Notes: generated by a model from the letters alone, not told the origin. A stretch of 64,000 nucleotides of DNA from Emticicia aquatilis (GCF_014644295.1 NZ_BMKK01000006.1:372001-436000), one strand, 5' to 3'; positions 18,001 through 26,044 are shown, counted from the stretch's first letter. Made by a program: numbers and translations.

Positions 18001-18120
18001 CTTGAAATCAAAGCATCGGAGCGTCGCTCTCGTAGAGCAATGAGTCCGAAACCAACTGCTTCGCCATCTGAATTTGAAGAATGGTACGAAGAAATGGGTT
18101 TTGAAGAAACCAAGAAGTAA
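15079..18120 (+). CDS. large secreted BNR/sortilin-like (VPS10-type) propeller protein
   Basis: The 1013-residue product has a signal peptide (MKKKLTLITLLSITCFAGFSQ). It carries at least ten Asp-box motifs of the SxDxGxTW kind, among them STNNGKTWEY, TTDGGKTWKQ, STDAGETWKL, SEDAGATWKR, TYDDGKTWFK and TKDGGYTFTK. These build one or two large beta-propellers. Such proteins are annotated as glycosyl hydrolase BNR or VPS10 domain proteins, but enzymatic activity is unproven, and no sialidase Arg triad is obvious. A Lys-rich C-terminal region (about 880-990) follows the propeller. The gene ends two bases before a TTTGTAG repeat element. Confidence 0.85.
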   Translation: MKKKLTLITLLSITCFAGFSQKKKKASVEAAPVIAADAVSPTSATERMAGYEQRKKLQEASLVKNLKFRNVGPTVMSGRIVDIDANPENPTEFYAAYASGGLWHTVNNGQSFSPIFDNEAVMTIGDIAVDWKTRTIWIGTGENNSSRSSYSGVGMYKSTNNGKTWEYLGLPESHHVGRIALHPTDPNIAWVAVLGHLYSPNKERGMYKTTDGGKTWKQTLYINENTGAIDVRLDPNNANTLYATMWYKERTAWNFVEGGKESGIYKSTDAGETWKLISGEGSGFPTGAGNGRIGLAVYPKNPNIVYAIIDNQANRPKKEEKEDASRLTTKKMKTITKDEFLALSDATINEYLDGQGFPEKFTAMAFKENLKADKIKVQDIYEYTYNGNNDLFDTQVTGAEVYRSEDAGATWKRTHADYLDNIYFTYGYYFGQIWVDPTDDKKIVIVGVPIVRSEDGGKSFKSIERENVHSDHHALWFDPKNPKHYINGNDGGINITYDDGKTWFKANSIPVGQLYHVSVDMAKPYNVYGGLQDNGVWYGSSTNSFDYNYGIFDNGDGYKFLLGGDGMQVQVDYRDNNTVYAGFQFGNYFRINKATNERKRLEVPRELGEAPFRFNWESPLTISRHNQDIIYFGSNKFHRSFDKGDTFKTLSGDLTRGRKEGDVPFGTLTTIEESPSRFGLIYTGSDDGLIYVTKDGGYTFTKIMDKPNLWVSGIAVSAHAEGTVYASLNAYRGDHFKPYLFVSTDYGQNWQAIGADLPAEPINVVKEDPKNANIIYIGTDNGLYISMDKGKTFMRGNGDGMPSVSIHDLVIHPRENELVVGTHGRSIYIADVKPLQALSNEVLAKNIHVYDLPAINYNASWGRMFDKYAEPEERKYNITYYAKAAGKATIKIQTDKGLVVKNISDDAEAGLNNVNFDQAIDAAAKGEYEKYLNDVKKKDDKEIKLELADDKKIYFRPAKYKVIIELNGDKVEKDLEIKASERRSRRAMSPKPTASPSEFEEWYEEMGFEETKK

Positions 18121-18122
18121 CT

Positions 18123-18199
18123 TTGTAGCACAATTTTCTGAACGGGCGGCGTTCCGCTTATGTTTTGCGTAACTCACAATTCGGAGAATTGTGCTACAA
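18123..18199. repeat. pair of facing TTGTAG elements forming a long inverted repeat
   Basis: Arms 18123-18142 and 18180-18199 match as inverted 20-mers with two differences (both begin TTGTAGCACAATT on their own strand). The right arm can also fold alone as CACAATTC, loop GGA, GAATTGTG (18175-18193). The left arm starts two bases after the stop of the gene ending at 18120. Confidence 0.75.
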
Positions 18200-18239
18200 T
18201 CCAATTTTAACCAAATTTTATATTCAACCAAAAACAAAC

Positions 18240-19172
18240 ATGAAGCAAAACTTTGTAAAATTTTTAGGAGCAATCCTTATCAGTAACTCTCTCATGGCAC
18301 AATTGGCTCCAATCAAAAGCATCGAAGGCCGTTGGGATATTACGATTACCAAAGGCGATAAAAAAGTGCCATCTTGGTTAGAGGTAAATCATTCAGGCGT
18401 AAAATACTTAAATGGTCATTTTGTGGGAGACGGTGGAAGTGCCAGACCGATTTCACGCATCAATTTCGCTGATGATAAAATGTCATTCTCAATTCCACCA
18501 CAATGGGATAGAGCCGAAAAAGACTTATCAGTAGAAGCTGTTCTGAAAGATGATAAACTAACTGGCACAATGAACACGCCAAGTGGCGAATCTTTGAGTT
18601 GGGTTGGTGTAAGAGCTCCCAAGTTAAACAGTACAGTAACACCAGTTTGGGGTACGCCAATCAAACTTTTCAATGGTAAAAATCTTGATGGTTGGCAAGT
18701 TGTAAGTGGCGAAAACCAATGGATTGTAGAAAATGGTATTCTTAAAAGTCCAAAATCAGGGGCTAATCTTCGTACGGTTAAAACTTTCAAAGATTTTAAA
18801 CTACACGTTGAGTTTAAGTATCCAGAAGAAAGTAATAGTGGAGTTTACCTAAGAGGTCGCTATGAAGTGCAAGTAACTGATAGCAAAGGTCGTGAGCCAT
18901 TGAAAGACCAACTGGGTGCTGTTTATGGTTTTATTGCTCCGCTCGAAATGCCAGCAAAAGCAGCAGGCGAATGGCAAAGTTTCGATATTACGTTGGTAGG
19001 GAGAGTCGTGACGGTTGTTTTGAACGGTAAAACAATTATCTATAAAAACGAAATTCCAGGAATTACGGGCGGTGCTTTAGATAGCAACGAAGGTGAGCCT
19101 GGCCCAATTTTCTTCCAAGGTGACCACGGACCGATTGAATACAGAAACATTGTTATTACACCAGCTAAGTAA
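18240..19172 (+). CDS. secreted DUF1080 / 3-keto-disaccharide hydrolase family protein, two-domain
   Basis: The 310-residue product has a signal peptide (MKQNFVKFLGAILISNSLMAQ). A first small beta domain (about 25-125; IEGRWDITITKGDKKVPSWLEV) is followed by a DUF1080 jelly-roll domain (about 135-308). The latter shows IKLFNGKNLDGWQVV, FKLHVEFKYPEESNSGVYLRGRYEVQV and GPIFFQGDHGPIEYRNI. The first domain is not present in the other DUF1080 protein of this window (808-1467). The start at 18240 was chosen over 18165 because the upstream codons lie in a repeat and give no signal peptide. Substrate unknown. Confidence 0.82.
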   Translation: MKQNFVKFLGAILISNSLMAQLAPIKSIEGRWDITITKGDKKVPSWLEVNHSGVKYLNGHFVGDGGSARPISRINFADDKMSFSIPPQWDRAEKDLSVEAVLKDDKLTGTMNTPSGESLSWVGVRAPKLNSTVTPVWGTPIKLFNGKNLDGWQVVSGENQWIVENGILKSPKSGANLRTVKTFKDFKLHVEFKYPEESNSGVYLRGRYEVQVTDSKGREPLKDQLGAVYGFIAPLEMPAKAAGEWQSFDITLVGRVVTVVLNGKTIIYKNEIPGITGGALDSNEGEPGPIFFQGDHGPIEYRNIVITPAK

Positions 19173-19200
19173 ACTTTTTTGTATAAAAGGTGTTATTTCT

Positions 19201-19236
19201 AAGGAAGGCATCGCTTTAAGCGATGCCTTCCTTTTG
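19201..19236 (+). terminator. intrinsic terminator
   Basis: A 16-bp perfect stem (19201-19216 with 19218-19233) with a T-run follows the stop at 19172. The stem is unusually long and the loop tiny. Confidence 0.85.
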
Positions 19237-19265
19237 ATTTTATAGCAACAAAGAATCTTCTCTTT

Positions 19266-20255
19266 ATGAAAATACCAGTGAATATCATTACAGGCTTTTT
19301 GGGTGTGGGCAAAACTACCGCCATCAAACATATTCTTGCTAATAAACCTTCTAATGAGCGTTGGGCAATAATTATCAATGAATTTGGGGCAGTATCTATT
19401 GACCACACAGCCATAGACGAACAAGATGGATTAACCATAAAAGAAGTAGCAGGAGGATGTATTTGCTGCACGGCCAATGTGCCAATGCAAGTTACGCTTA
19501 CGTCCATTTTACGCAACCAAAAGCCCGACCGAATTTTGATTGAGCCAACGGGCATGGGGCATCCCGCCAGTATTTTAGACTTACTGCAAAGCAAATATTT
19601 AAAAGATATTCTCGAAGTCAGAGCAACAATTTGCTTAGTTGACCCACGCCGTTGGGCGGATGCCAATGTACGCTCGCACGAAACCTTCCAAGACCAAATC
19701 AATTTGGCCGATGTGTTGGTAGCTAACAAAGCCGATTTAGTAGGAGAGGAGTTGGCCGAAAAATTTAAAGGTTGGGCAAAAACGCTGTTTCCACCCAAGC
19801 TTTTGGTAGAAACCGTTTCTAATGGCGAAATAAATGTAGATTGGCTTGATATTGAGCCATTTGCAGGCAGAAAGGCCGAATTTCCACAGGCACATTCTCA
19901 TGAACATCATCATCACCACGCAGAAGAAACGCTCGACATTCTTGAAATAGGGAAACCCACCAAGAAACTAAGTAAAGGACTGGGAATGTATAGCTGTGGT
20001 TGGATTTTCTCGCCCGAAGAGATTTTTAGTTTGCCTAAGTTGCGTCAGTTTTTTAGTACACTACAAGGCGTTGATAGAGCCAAAGGCGTTTTCCGAACGG
20101 GCAAAGATTGGGTGTTAATAAATGCCGTTGACCGAGAATTTTCGGTGCAATATATCGCCTACCGCCGAGATAGCCGCATCGAGCTCATTGCCAATTATGA
20201 TTTAGATTGGTTGGTGTTTGAAGTGAAATTGAAGGAGTGTTTGGTCGAGAATTGA
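19266..20255 (+). CDS. COG0523/CobW-family GTP-binding metallochaperone
   Basis: These G3E GTPases deliver metal ions (often zinc or cobalt) to target enzymes. The 329-residue product has a Walker A GFLGVGKTT (residues 10-18), the metal-binding GGCICC (Cys65, Cys67, Cys68), a NKAD guanine-specificity motif near residue 155, and a His-rich linker (HSHEHHHHHAEE near residue 217). The C-terminal CobW_C domain ends with the ELIANYDLDWLVF region. The His stretch favours zinc, but the client protein is unknown. It stands alone after a terminator. No zinc-uptake regulator (Zur) box was identified. Confidence 0.88.
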   Translation: MKIPVNIITGFLGVGKTTAIKHILANKPSNERWAIIINEFGAVSIDHTAIDEQDGLTIKEVAGGCICCTANVPMQVTLTSILRNQKPDRILIEPTGMGHPASILDLLQSKYLKDILEVRATICLVDPRRWADANVRSHETFQDQINLADVLVANKADLVGEELAEKFKGWAKTLFPPKLLVETVSNGEINVDWLDIEPFAGRKAEFPQAHSHEHHHHHAEETLDILEIGKPTKKLSKGLGMYSCGWIFSPEEIFSLPKLRQFFSTLQGVDRAKGVFRTGKDWVLINAVDREFSVQYIAYRRDSRIELIANYDLDWLVFEVKLKECLVEN

Positions 20256-20338
20256 TGTTTCCCAAGACAAATAATGTAGATGTTAGAAAATAATCGACAA
20301 CGCTATTTTGTATAAAACATTAATAATAAGTATTTTAC

Positions 20339-20380
20339 ATGACTGTGGACTGTCGACCACTGACTGTCGACTCTCTACCT
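20339..20380. repeat. 7-bp-period array (TNGACTG type)
   Basis: Six consecutive 7-base units (first ATGACTG and TGGACTG, last TCTACCT) lie just upstream of the gene at 20408. They happen to be open in its frame. Same consensus as the arrays at 11750, 12689 and 44553. Confidence 0.65.
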
Positions 20381-20407
20381 TATATTTTAGTTCAAAAACA
20401 TCTAATT

Positions 20408-21292
20408 ATGAAAAAAACGCTTCTATTACTTTTACTTCCGTTGCATACGATTTATGCCCAAGTTAAGTCAGATACCATCGCTTTTACGTTAAATAAGCAA
20501 AGTAATATTTGTATCAAAGCACGCATCGACAATTCAGATACGCTGACGCTGATGTTTCATACATCTGCATCTGATATTACTTTGACTCGTGAGGCTATCA
20601 AAAATAAGATTACCATTAAATTAGATAAAACGGATGAGGTACAAACTTGGGGTGGAATGGCAAAGTCGGAGAATAGCGAACATCATACGCTATTTATTAA
20701 TCATTTAGTTTGGAATGATATGACCGTTTTTGCCGATGATAATTCGGGAGCTGATACCGATGGTAAGTTTGGCTGTGATATTTTCAAAAACAAAATCGTA
20801 AGCGTTGATTATGACAAAAAACGCATGATAGTCTCGGAAACTTTACCGCAAAAACTACGTGGATACGCTAAAATGGCGATGAATTTTGATAGGGGAAGTA
20901 TGTATATCGAAGGAACACTGAATACAGGAAAGGTTACCTATAAAGATAAATTCATGTTTCATACTGGCTATGGGCGTTCTATCTTGCTTGACCCCAAAAT
21001 TGCAGAAAAGTATGATATGAGTGCCCTTAAAACCATTGAAAGTTCGGAGTTGAGAGATTCGTTCAACAACGTAATAAAGATTGAAACAAAGGAAATTCCA
21101 GAAGTGGAGATTGGCGGTAAAAAGTTAAAAAACGTACCATTAAGTATTGCGGCACAATCGTCATCAATTCCGATGAAAGTTTTCGGCAATGATTTATTAA
21201 AACGCTTCAATGTTATTTTCGATTTTCAGAAAAATGAAATCTATCTGAAACCCAATCAACTTTGGGATATTGCGTATTTTAGAAAATCCTAA
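20408..21292 (+). CDS. secreted retropepsin-like protein with non-canonical active site
   Basis: The 294-residue product has a signal peptide (MKKTLLLLLLPLHTIYAQ). Two internal segments line up with the halves of a bacterial pepsin/retropepsin-like fold: LMFHTSASDITLTREAI and FMFHTGYGRSILLDPKIAEKY. In active aspartic proteases these positions read DTG or DSG; here His precedes Thr in both. The C-terminal part (IPEVEIGGKKLKNVPLSI, then FGNDLLKRFNVIFDFQKNEIYLKP) is typical of the family. It may therefore be an inactive homologue or binding protein. ATG 20408 was chosen because the upstream frame only translates the repeat array. Confidence 0.7.
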   Translation: MKKTLLLLLLPLHTIYAQVKSDTIAFTLNKQSNICIKARIDNSDTLTLMFHTSASDITLTREAIKNKITIKLDKTDEVQTWGGMAKSENSEHHTLFINHLVWNDMTVFADDNSGADTDGKFGCDIFKNKIVSVDYDKKRMIVSETLPQKLRGYAKMAMNFDRGSMYIEGTLNTGKVTYKDKFMFHTGYGRSILLDPKIAEKYDMSALKTIESSELRDSFNNVIKIETKEIPEVEIGGKKLKNVPLSIAAQSSSIPMKVFGNDLLKRFNVIFDFQKNEIYLKPNQLWDIAYFRKS

Positions 21293-21338
21293 TTAACAAA
21301 AAAACGGAGACTCTCTAAAGCCTCCGTTTTTGTTAATT
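21291..21338. terminator. bidirectional intrinsic terminator
   Basis: A 17-19-bp stem (21291-21309 with 21322-21338) has a GC-rich apex and A/T-rich base. It lies between the convergent genes ending at 21292 and 21344, and its base includes the stop codon of the plus-strand gene. Confidence 0.85.
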
Positions 21339-21343
21339 AGAAA

Positions 21344-23284
21344 TCAATCCTCTCTCTCCAAAGTAATATTATCAATCGGACGAAGAATCAGTGGTACTTT
21401 TTCGACTTTTACATTGCTTGTATCAAGCCCAAACCATTTATCTTCTGAGTTCGTAAAGCCTTTGATGAAGAAGTAGGCTTCCATCGTTAGACGTTCCCAG
21501 AACGGAAGTTTGTTTTCGTTCGATAAATATCTTTCCAAAACAACAAAACGGAAATCGCCAGTCACATTTTGTTTGCTCAGCGACTCGTATCGACTTCTAA
21601 TATCAACCTCTTTGCGTTTTACCATTTCCTCAATAACCTTTCTGAAATAGAGATTGATTCTTTGTTCAACTCTAAAGCCCAGCTTGAAAGTTACCTTAAT
21701 CACATCATCTGGTTCGATGATATTTACTTTATATTTCATTGTGTAAGGCTCATCGGTAATATCAACGTGGATAAACCAATAAATATCGGCACGTTTTGGG
21801 CGTTTCTCAAAAATTGAATACATCACCTTTGATTCGATTTCCGAAACTCGGTGAGCATTACTCATATAAACCAAATGCGTTGAATATTTTTGAATTGATT
21901 CGTCTTTGCTTAATTCTTTCAAGCCATCAATGTATCTTTCTAATTTCACAAACTCAGTCAGACGGTTTTTAATGATATTCGAACGATACCAAATAATCAT
22001 TACCAACGCAATAACCGACGCAATTAGCACCGAAACCCATCCTCCGTGAGTAAATTTGAGCATATTTGCCGCTAAGAAAGCCCCTTCAATTAAAACATAC
22101 ACAACCAAAAATGCCACAATCCATGCTTTGTTAAAGCGGTGAGTATAAAGATAATATGCTGCTAAAATTGTGGTCATCAACATCGTGAGCGTAATAGCCA
22201 AACCATAAGCTGCTTCCATATTAGCCGACTCTTTGAAGTAAAGCACAACACCCACACATCCTGCCCAAAGTAGCCAGTTGATACTACGGATGTAAAGTTG
22301 GCCTTTATGGTCAGAAGGATATTTCAAACGAACTTTTGGCCAAAAAGTAAGGCGAATTGCTTCCGAAATAAGCGTATATGAACCCGTAATCAAGGCTTGG
22401 CTGGCGATGATTGTAGCCATCGTAGCAATACCGATACCAATCAACAAAAACCAATCAGGCATTAATTGATAGAATGGTTTACGGCCATCGAGGTATTGTC
22501 CGTGCATAGAAATTGCCCAAACTCCTTGTCCGAAATAATTGAGTAGCAAGCAAATCTTTACATAAATCCAGCTAATTCTGATATTGCCACGACCACAATG
22601 CCCTAAATCTGAATAAAGAGCTTCTGCACCCGTTGTACACAAAAACACCGAGCCGAGTAACCAGAATCCATCTTGGTGGAAAAATAATAAGCGGTAGGCA
22701 TGATAAGGATTAAGTGCCGAAAAAATAGCTGGCTCATTGATTATCTGACGAAGTCCTAAAATAGCCAGCATCGAAAACCAAATAAACATGATAGGCCCAA
22801 AAGCCTTACCAACCAAGTTTGTTCCGAACGCCTGTACTAAGAAAAGAATCGTTATGATGGTAATGATAATCGGAATAGTCTGAATGTCGGGATAAACAAG
22901 TTGCAAACCTTCAATAGCAGAAGCTACCGATACTGGTGGAGTAATGATACCGTCGGCCAATAGTGTACTCCCTCCAATAATTGCAGGAATAGTCAACCAT
23001 TTAGCGTGGCGTCTGACAAGTGCATAGAGTGCAAAAATCCCACCTTCACCGTTGTTATCGGCTCTTAAAATCAAAACAACATACTTGAGTGTGGTTTGTA
23101 GTGTAAGCGTCCAGAAAATAAGTGATAGCGAACCAAAAACAATTTCATCATCAATTTTTTCTTTGCCAATAATGGCCTGCATTACATAGAGTGGAGAAGT
23201 TCCGATGTCTCCGAAAATAATACCGAGTGTTATAAGCAATCCAGCGGCCGTAACCTTATCAAGGTTTTTGTGATTTTGGCTCAT
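21344..23284 (-). CDS. kup: KUP/HAK/KT potassium transporter
   Basis: This proton-coupled potassium uptake permease sits in the inner membrane. The 646-residue product starts with the family hallmark GIIFGDIGTSPLYVMQAI near residue 20. It has about twelve membrane spans to residue ~430, including WTLTLQTTLKYV, NNGEGGIFALYAL and TTGAEALYSDLGHCG. A soluble C-terminal domain (about 430-646) follows. The length is typical. It is transcribed alone, with a promoter-like pair of boxes about 35 bases upstream. No riboswitch-like structure (such as a ydaO/c-di-AMP element) was recognised in the leader. Confidence 0.95.
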   Translation of the reverse strand: MSQNHKNLDKVTAAGLLITLGIIFGDIGTSPLYVMQAIIGKEKIDDEIVFGSLSLIFWTLTLQTTLKYVVLILRADNNGEGGIFALYALVRRHAKWLTIPAIIGGSTLLADGIITPPVSVASAIEGLQLVYPDIQTIPIIITIITILFLVQAFGTNLVGKAFGPIMFIWFSMLAILGLRQIINEPAIFSALNPYHAYRLLFFHQDGFWLLGSVFLCTTGAEALYSDLGHCGRGNIRISWIYVKICLLLNYFGQGVWAISMHGQYLDGRKPFYQLMPDWFLLIGIGIATMATIIASQALITGSYTLISEAIRLTFWPKVRLKYPSDHKGQLYIRSINWLLWAGCVGVVLYFKESANMEAAYGLAITLTMLMTTILAAYYLYTHRFNKAWIVAFLVVYVLIEGAFLAANMLKFTHGGWVSVLIASVIALVMIIWYRSNIIKNRLTEFVKLERYIDGLKELSKDESIQKYSTHLVYMSNAHRVSEIESKVMYSIFEKRPKRADIYWFIHVDITDEPYTMKYKVNIIEPDDVIKVTFKLGFRVEQRINLYFRKVIEEMVKRKEVDIRSRYESLSKQNVTGDFRFVVLERYLSNENKLPFWERLTMEAYFFIKGFTNSEDKWFGLDTSNVKVEKVPLILRPIDNITLERED

Positions 23285-23316
23285 TATTTTTTAACGATAT
23301 TTAGTAAAAAAGTGTG

Positions 23317-23345
23317 CAAATGTAGTGGTTTGTAAGAAACTGCAA
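23317..23345 (-). promoter_or_regulatory. putative promoter for kup
   Basis: On the minus strand TACATTTG (23317-23324) fits TAnnTTTG and TTG (23343-23345) fits the -33 box with an 18-base spacer. The start would be near 23310, leaving a 26-base leader. The rest of the 346-base gap to 23631 shows only a weak hairpin near 23512-23535. Confidence 0.55.
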
Positions 23346-23630
23346 TATTTTATTCGAGTTTTTTTATTTGCTAACTGGCTCAATATGAGGCAAGAAAACA
23401 GCTTTTCGTGAAAAAATAAAAAAAAAACCATTTATAATACCATTAACGAATTGTCAAAGATTAATATTAGGCTATACAACTACTTGAACGTTAGCCTCTA
23501 CCAAGTGAGAATGTCTCGAATTATAATCTGAGACGGCTCAAATCATCTTCTGCAACGACCAGCTTTTCATTTTACCCCAACTTTGTAGCATCAAATCGCA
23601 ACAAAGCGTTTGGCAAAAACTACTAACAAA

Positions 23631-23981
23631 ATGAAAAAGCTATTTCTAACATCAATCGCATTTACTTTATTTTTTACGTCTTGTCGTAGCCTTACTTCAA
23701 CTACTTATATCAAAGGCAATGACGCTTTTATTTTGGGCAATAATAAACACGGGGAGTTTTCGGTAAGACTAAAAAATGCTTCCAAAACCAACCTCGAACT
23801 TTGGAGAACACCAATTGATGGTGGCCAGAATTCGCCAGTAACTGTAAAACCCAATGAAACCGTAAAGATTAATGTAGAAAAAAATACAGCTCTAAAAATC
23901 GAAAACAAAGCTAATGAGCAAGCAACAGTTGAACTTTTGGTAAAAGGAGATACTGGTCTTTCGATGGGTTATAAAAACTAA
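23631..23981 (+). CDS. small lipoprotein, function unknown
   Basis: The 116-residue product has a lipoprotein signal (MKKLFLTSIAFTLFFTSC, Cys18). The mature part is beta-rich, with FSVRLKNASKTNLELWRTPIDGG and TVKPNETVKINVEKNTALKIEN, suggesting one immunoglobulin-like or cupredoxin-like sandwich. I do not recognise the family. ATG 23631 was chosen; a TTG seven codons earlier gives no benefit. It opens a run of five closely spaced plus-strand genes ending at a membrane AraC regulator (26045). Confidence 0.6.
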   Translation: MKKLFLTSIAFTLFFTSCRSLTSTTYIKGNDAFILGNNKHGEFSVRLKNASKTNLELWRTPIDGGQNSPVTVKPNETVKINVEKNTALKIENKANEQATVELLVKGDTGLSMGYKN

Positions 23982-24008
23982 AATTTCAACAATAAAACTT
24001 TCTAAATC

Positions 24009-24371
24009 ATGAAAAAGCAAATTTCAAAAATCACACTTTTAGTACTTTTATCAATAGGTGCCATCGCTCAAGAAAAACAATCAAAACCAGCACAAAAAGT
24101 AAGCATTACTTTTAAAAACAACAGCCTTTTACCAAGAAAATACACATTCGTAACTTACTGGACAAAAGACCGCCACAATAACGCAACCGAAGGTGTTGTG
24201 CTGGCCCCTTACGCAACTAAAACGATTACAGATGTAGTCGGAACGGAGTTGTTTTTGGCTAACTCTACTCAAATAAATACCGTAATGAGTGGCAAAAAGA
24301 TTGAAGACAAAGCATTCTGGGTTTTCAAGAGCGAAGATAACGGTAAAACTATCAACCTTAGAAATGATTAA
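24009..24371 (+). CDS. small secreted protein, function unknown
   Basis: The 120-residue product has a signal peptide (ITLLVLLSIGAIAQ, cleavage near residue 21) without a lipobox. Its mature part is a short beta-rich domain (VSITFKNNSLLPRKYTFVTYW, then GVVLAPYATKTITDVVGTELF). Its placement 27 bases after a similar-sized beta-rich lipoprotein suggests that the two act together. No family was recognised. Confidence 0.6.
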   Translation: MKKQISKITLLVLLSIGAIAQEKQSKPAQKVSITFKNNSLLPRKYTFVTYWTKDRHNNATEGVVLAPYATKTITDVVGTELFLANSTQINTVMSGKKIEDKAFWVFKSEDNGKTINLRND

Positions 24372-24430
24372 AAACAAGCCTTGCCCGCACTCTCATTCAC
24401 AAAATCGAATCAAAGTATAAAACGCATAAA

Positions 24431-24916
24431 ATGAAAAAGTTATTACAACCTATCACGATGCCACATTGGCTACAAGATTTTTTATTTGCTATTCCACGCA
24501 TTGTGTGTGGATACCTTCTCGCCACCGATTTTGGTGCGGCAAAATTTGGCCTGCCGTGGTCGCCACCCGACAATAATCTGGGCTTCTTTGAAGTGGCCTT
24601 TTGGTTTCCGAACGATGTAGCATCTTATGGCGGAATTTTCGCACTTTTTCCAGCATTTTTTGCTTGGATGGGAGCTTTCAGTGAAGCCGTTGGTGGATTA
24701 TTTCTTTTGTTTGGTTTCCAAACCCGCATCGCATCATTCTTGATTCTCTGCACAATGTTGGTGGCGGTTTTTATGCAGCAATTCAGTAATGGAATGTGGA
24801 ACATGCTTCCTGCGATGGGCTTTTTGTGGGTGAGCCTTTTTACCATGATTTTAGGCTCTGGCCGCTTCAGAATTGATTTCTTAATCTCAAAAAAATACTA
24901 CAATGAAAATAACTAA
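24431..24916 (+). CDS. DoxX-family membrane protein
   Basis: The 161-residue product has about four membrane segments, with DoxX-like elements: FAIPRIVCGYLLATDFGAAKFG at the start, FFAWMGAFSEAVGGLFLLFGFQTRIASFLILCTMLVA in the middle and a final MLPAMGFLWVSLFTMILGSGRF. DoxX proteins are small quinone-oxidoreductase-associated or redox-homeostasis membrane proteins; the role here is not known. The next gene starts inside its last codons (14-base overlap), indicating translational coupling. Confidence 0.75.
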   Translation: MKKLLQPITMPHWLQDFLFAIPRIVCGYLLATDFGAAKFGLPWSPPDNNLGFFEVAFWFPNDVASYGGIFALFPAFFAWMGAFSEAVGGLFLLFGFQTRIASFLILCTMLVAVFMQQFSNGMWNMLPAMGFLWVSLFTMILGSGRFRIDFLISKKYYNENN

Positions 24917-25262
24917 TATTTTGATAATCAGCACAATAGCTTTATTACTAATAAATTGTGTACAAAAAGCGTATGAACGAAAAGTGACGTTTTTATTACA
25001 CACCGAACAACTAAAAAACATCGAAAAAGTTGGGTTAAGGGGCAAAGAGAAACCTTTGAGTTGGAGACAAGACTTAGAAATGAAAGCCATCAAGCAAGAT
25101 AGTCTGTACTCGGTTACGGTTACATTTCTGACGGGCTATAAGTTTACGGAAGTGAAGTTTGTGGTCAATGATGAGTTTGAATTACAAGAAAAAGATAACC
25201 GACGAGTAATATTCAACGAAAACGGCAAAACCATTTACGAAACAACATTTGACAAAGAATAG
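24903..25262 (+). CDS. small lipoprotein with possible starch-binding-like (CBM20/48-type) fold
   Basis: The 119-residue product has a lipoprotein signal (NILIISTIALLLINC, Cys19). Its mature part follows the layout of a CBM20/CBM48-like sandwich: KVTFLLHTEQLKNIEKVGLRG, WRQDLEMKAIKQDSLYSVTVTF, then GYKFTEVKFVVNDEFELQEKDNRRVIFN. Such domains bind alpha-glucans or act as general beta scaffolds; binding is not shown. It overlaps the DoxX gene by 14 bases. A hairpin of the TTGTRG type begins directly after the stop codon. Confidence 0.55.
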   Translation: MKITNILIISTIALLLINCVQKAYERKVTFLLHTEQLKNIEKVGLRGKEKPLSWRQDLEMKAIKQDSLYSVTVTFLTGYKFTEVKFVVNDEFELQEKDNRRVIFNENGKTIYETTFDKE

Positions 25263-25286
25263 TAGAGCAAAACTCTATTTTGCTCC
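25263..25286 (+). repeat. stop-anchored hairpin (GAGCAAAA/TTTTGCTC)
   Basis: Perfect 8-bp stem 25265-25272 with 25278-25285, loop CTCTA, directly after the stop codon at 25262. It is led by AGTAG, a variant of the TTGTRG lead of similar elements. The T-run is inside the stem, so it is not a typical terminator. Confidence 0.5.
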
Positions 25287-25315
25287 AAACAAATCAACAT
25301 TTTAAATATACAAAC

Positions 25316-25993
25316 ATGAAAAAGCTAATTTTAATCATCGCAATATTTAATGTATTTTGCACCATAACTTTCGCCCAAAAAGGACCATTAAGAGGCACTG
25401 GAAAAATTATTTCTCGAACTTTTGATTTTAAAGACTTCGATAAAGTTTCGTTTGAAGACTTTGATGGAAAGATTGAAGTAGAAATCGGTAAACCTTTTTC
25501 GATAAAAGTGGATATTGACGAAAATTTAGAACCAAGACTTGAAGTGAAAAAAGATGATGCCGAGCACCAATTAGCGATTCGCTTGGCAGGAAACTACAAC
25601 GGAAAACTGTATCTGGAAGATACCCGAATAAAAATCAAAGTAACCATGCCCGAAGCTACGGTTATTCAGCACCGAGGAAACACTAATGTGCATGTTTTGG
25701 GTGTTATCGGCCGCTACTTTAGATTTGAAAATGATGGAAACGGTGATGTTTCGCTACAAGGCAATATCGACGAACTCGACATCAAGAAAAACGGAAATGG
25801 TAATGTAAATGCCCAAAAGCTTATTGCCAAAACCGCCAAAGTAAAAAGCTACGGTAACGGAAATGTGTCAGTAAATTCGCAAATCTCGCTTGTTGCTCAC
25901 GGCACAGGAAACAACAGCGTAATGCAGTTTGGCCAAGGAAAAATCGACCCGATGTCAGGAATTATTGGCAATGGTGAAGTGCGAAAAATGTGA
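25316..25993 (+). CDS. secreted GIN-domain (DUF2807) protein
   Basis: The 225-residue product has a signal peptide (MKKLILIIAIFNVFCTITFAQ). A GIN-type right-handed beta-helix domain follows, starting with GTGKIISRTFDFKDFDKVSFEDFDGKIEVEIGK and continuing through repeats such as FENDGNGDVSLQGNIDELDIKKNGNGNVNA and KSYGNGNVSVNSQ. Family members are surface or periplasmic proteins of unknown role, often encoded with regulators or adhesin-like genes. ATG 25316 was chosen; an earlier TTG at 25280 lies in a hairpin and spoils the signal peptide. Confidence 0.78.
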   Translation: MKKLILIIAIFNVFCTITFAQKGPLRGTGKIISRTFDFKDFDKVSFEDFDGKIEVEIGKPFSIKVDIDENLEPRLEVKKDDAEHQLAIRLAGNYNGKLYLEDTRIKIKVTMPEATVIQHRGNTNVHVLGVIGRYFRFENDGNGDVSLQGNIDELDIKKNGNGNVNAQKLIAKTAKVKSYGNGNVSVNSQISLVAHGTGNNSVMQFGQGKIDPMSGIIGNGEVRKM

Positions 25994-26044
25994 ATATTAA
26001 ACAAAACAACATCGAAATAGTTAAAAAAGAATTACCTCCGAAAA

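Noticed and set aside
15079-18120. Sialidase
   Set aside because: Asp boxes are present, but the catalytic Arg triad and Tyr/Glu pair of sialidases could not be identified.
20339-20407. N-terminal extension of the retropepsin-like frame
   Set aside because: These codons only translate the TNGACTG array; the signal peptide begins at 20408.
23577-23586. Promoter for the 23631 gene (CAACTTTG)
   Set aside because: The first base of the -7 box does not match and no -33 element is present.
25280-25315. TTG start for the GIN protein
   Set aside because: It lies in a hairpin and would bury the signal peptide that begins at ATG 25316.
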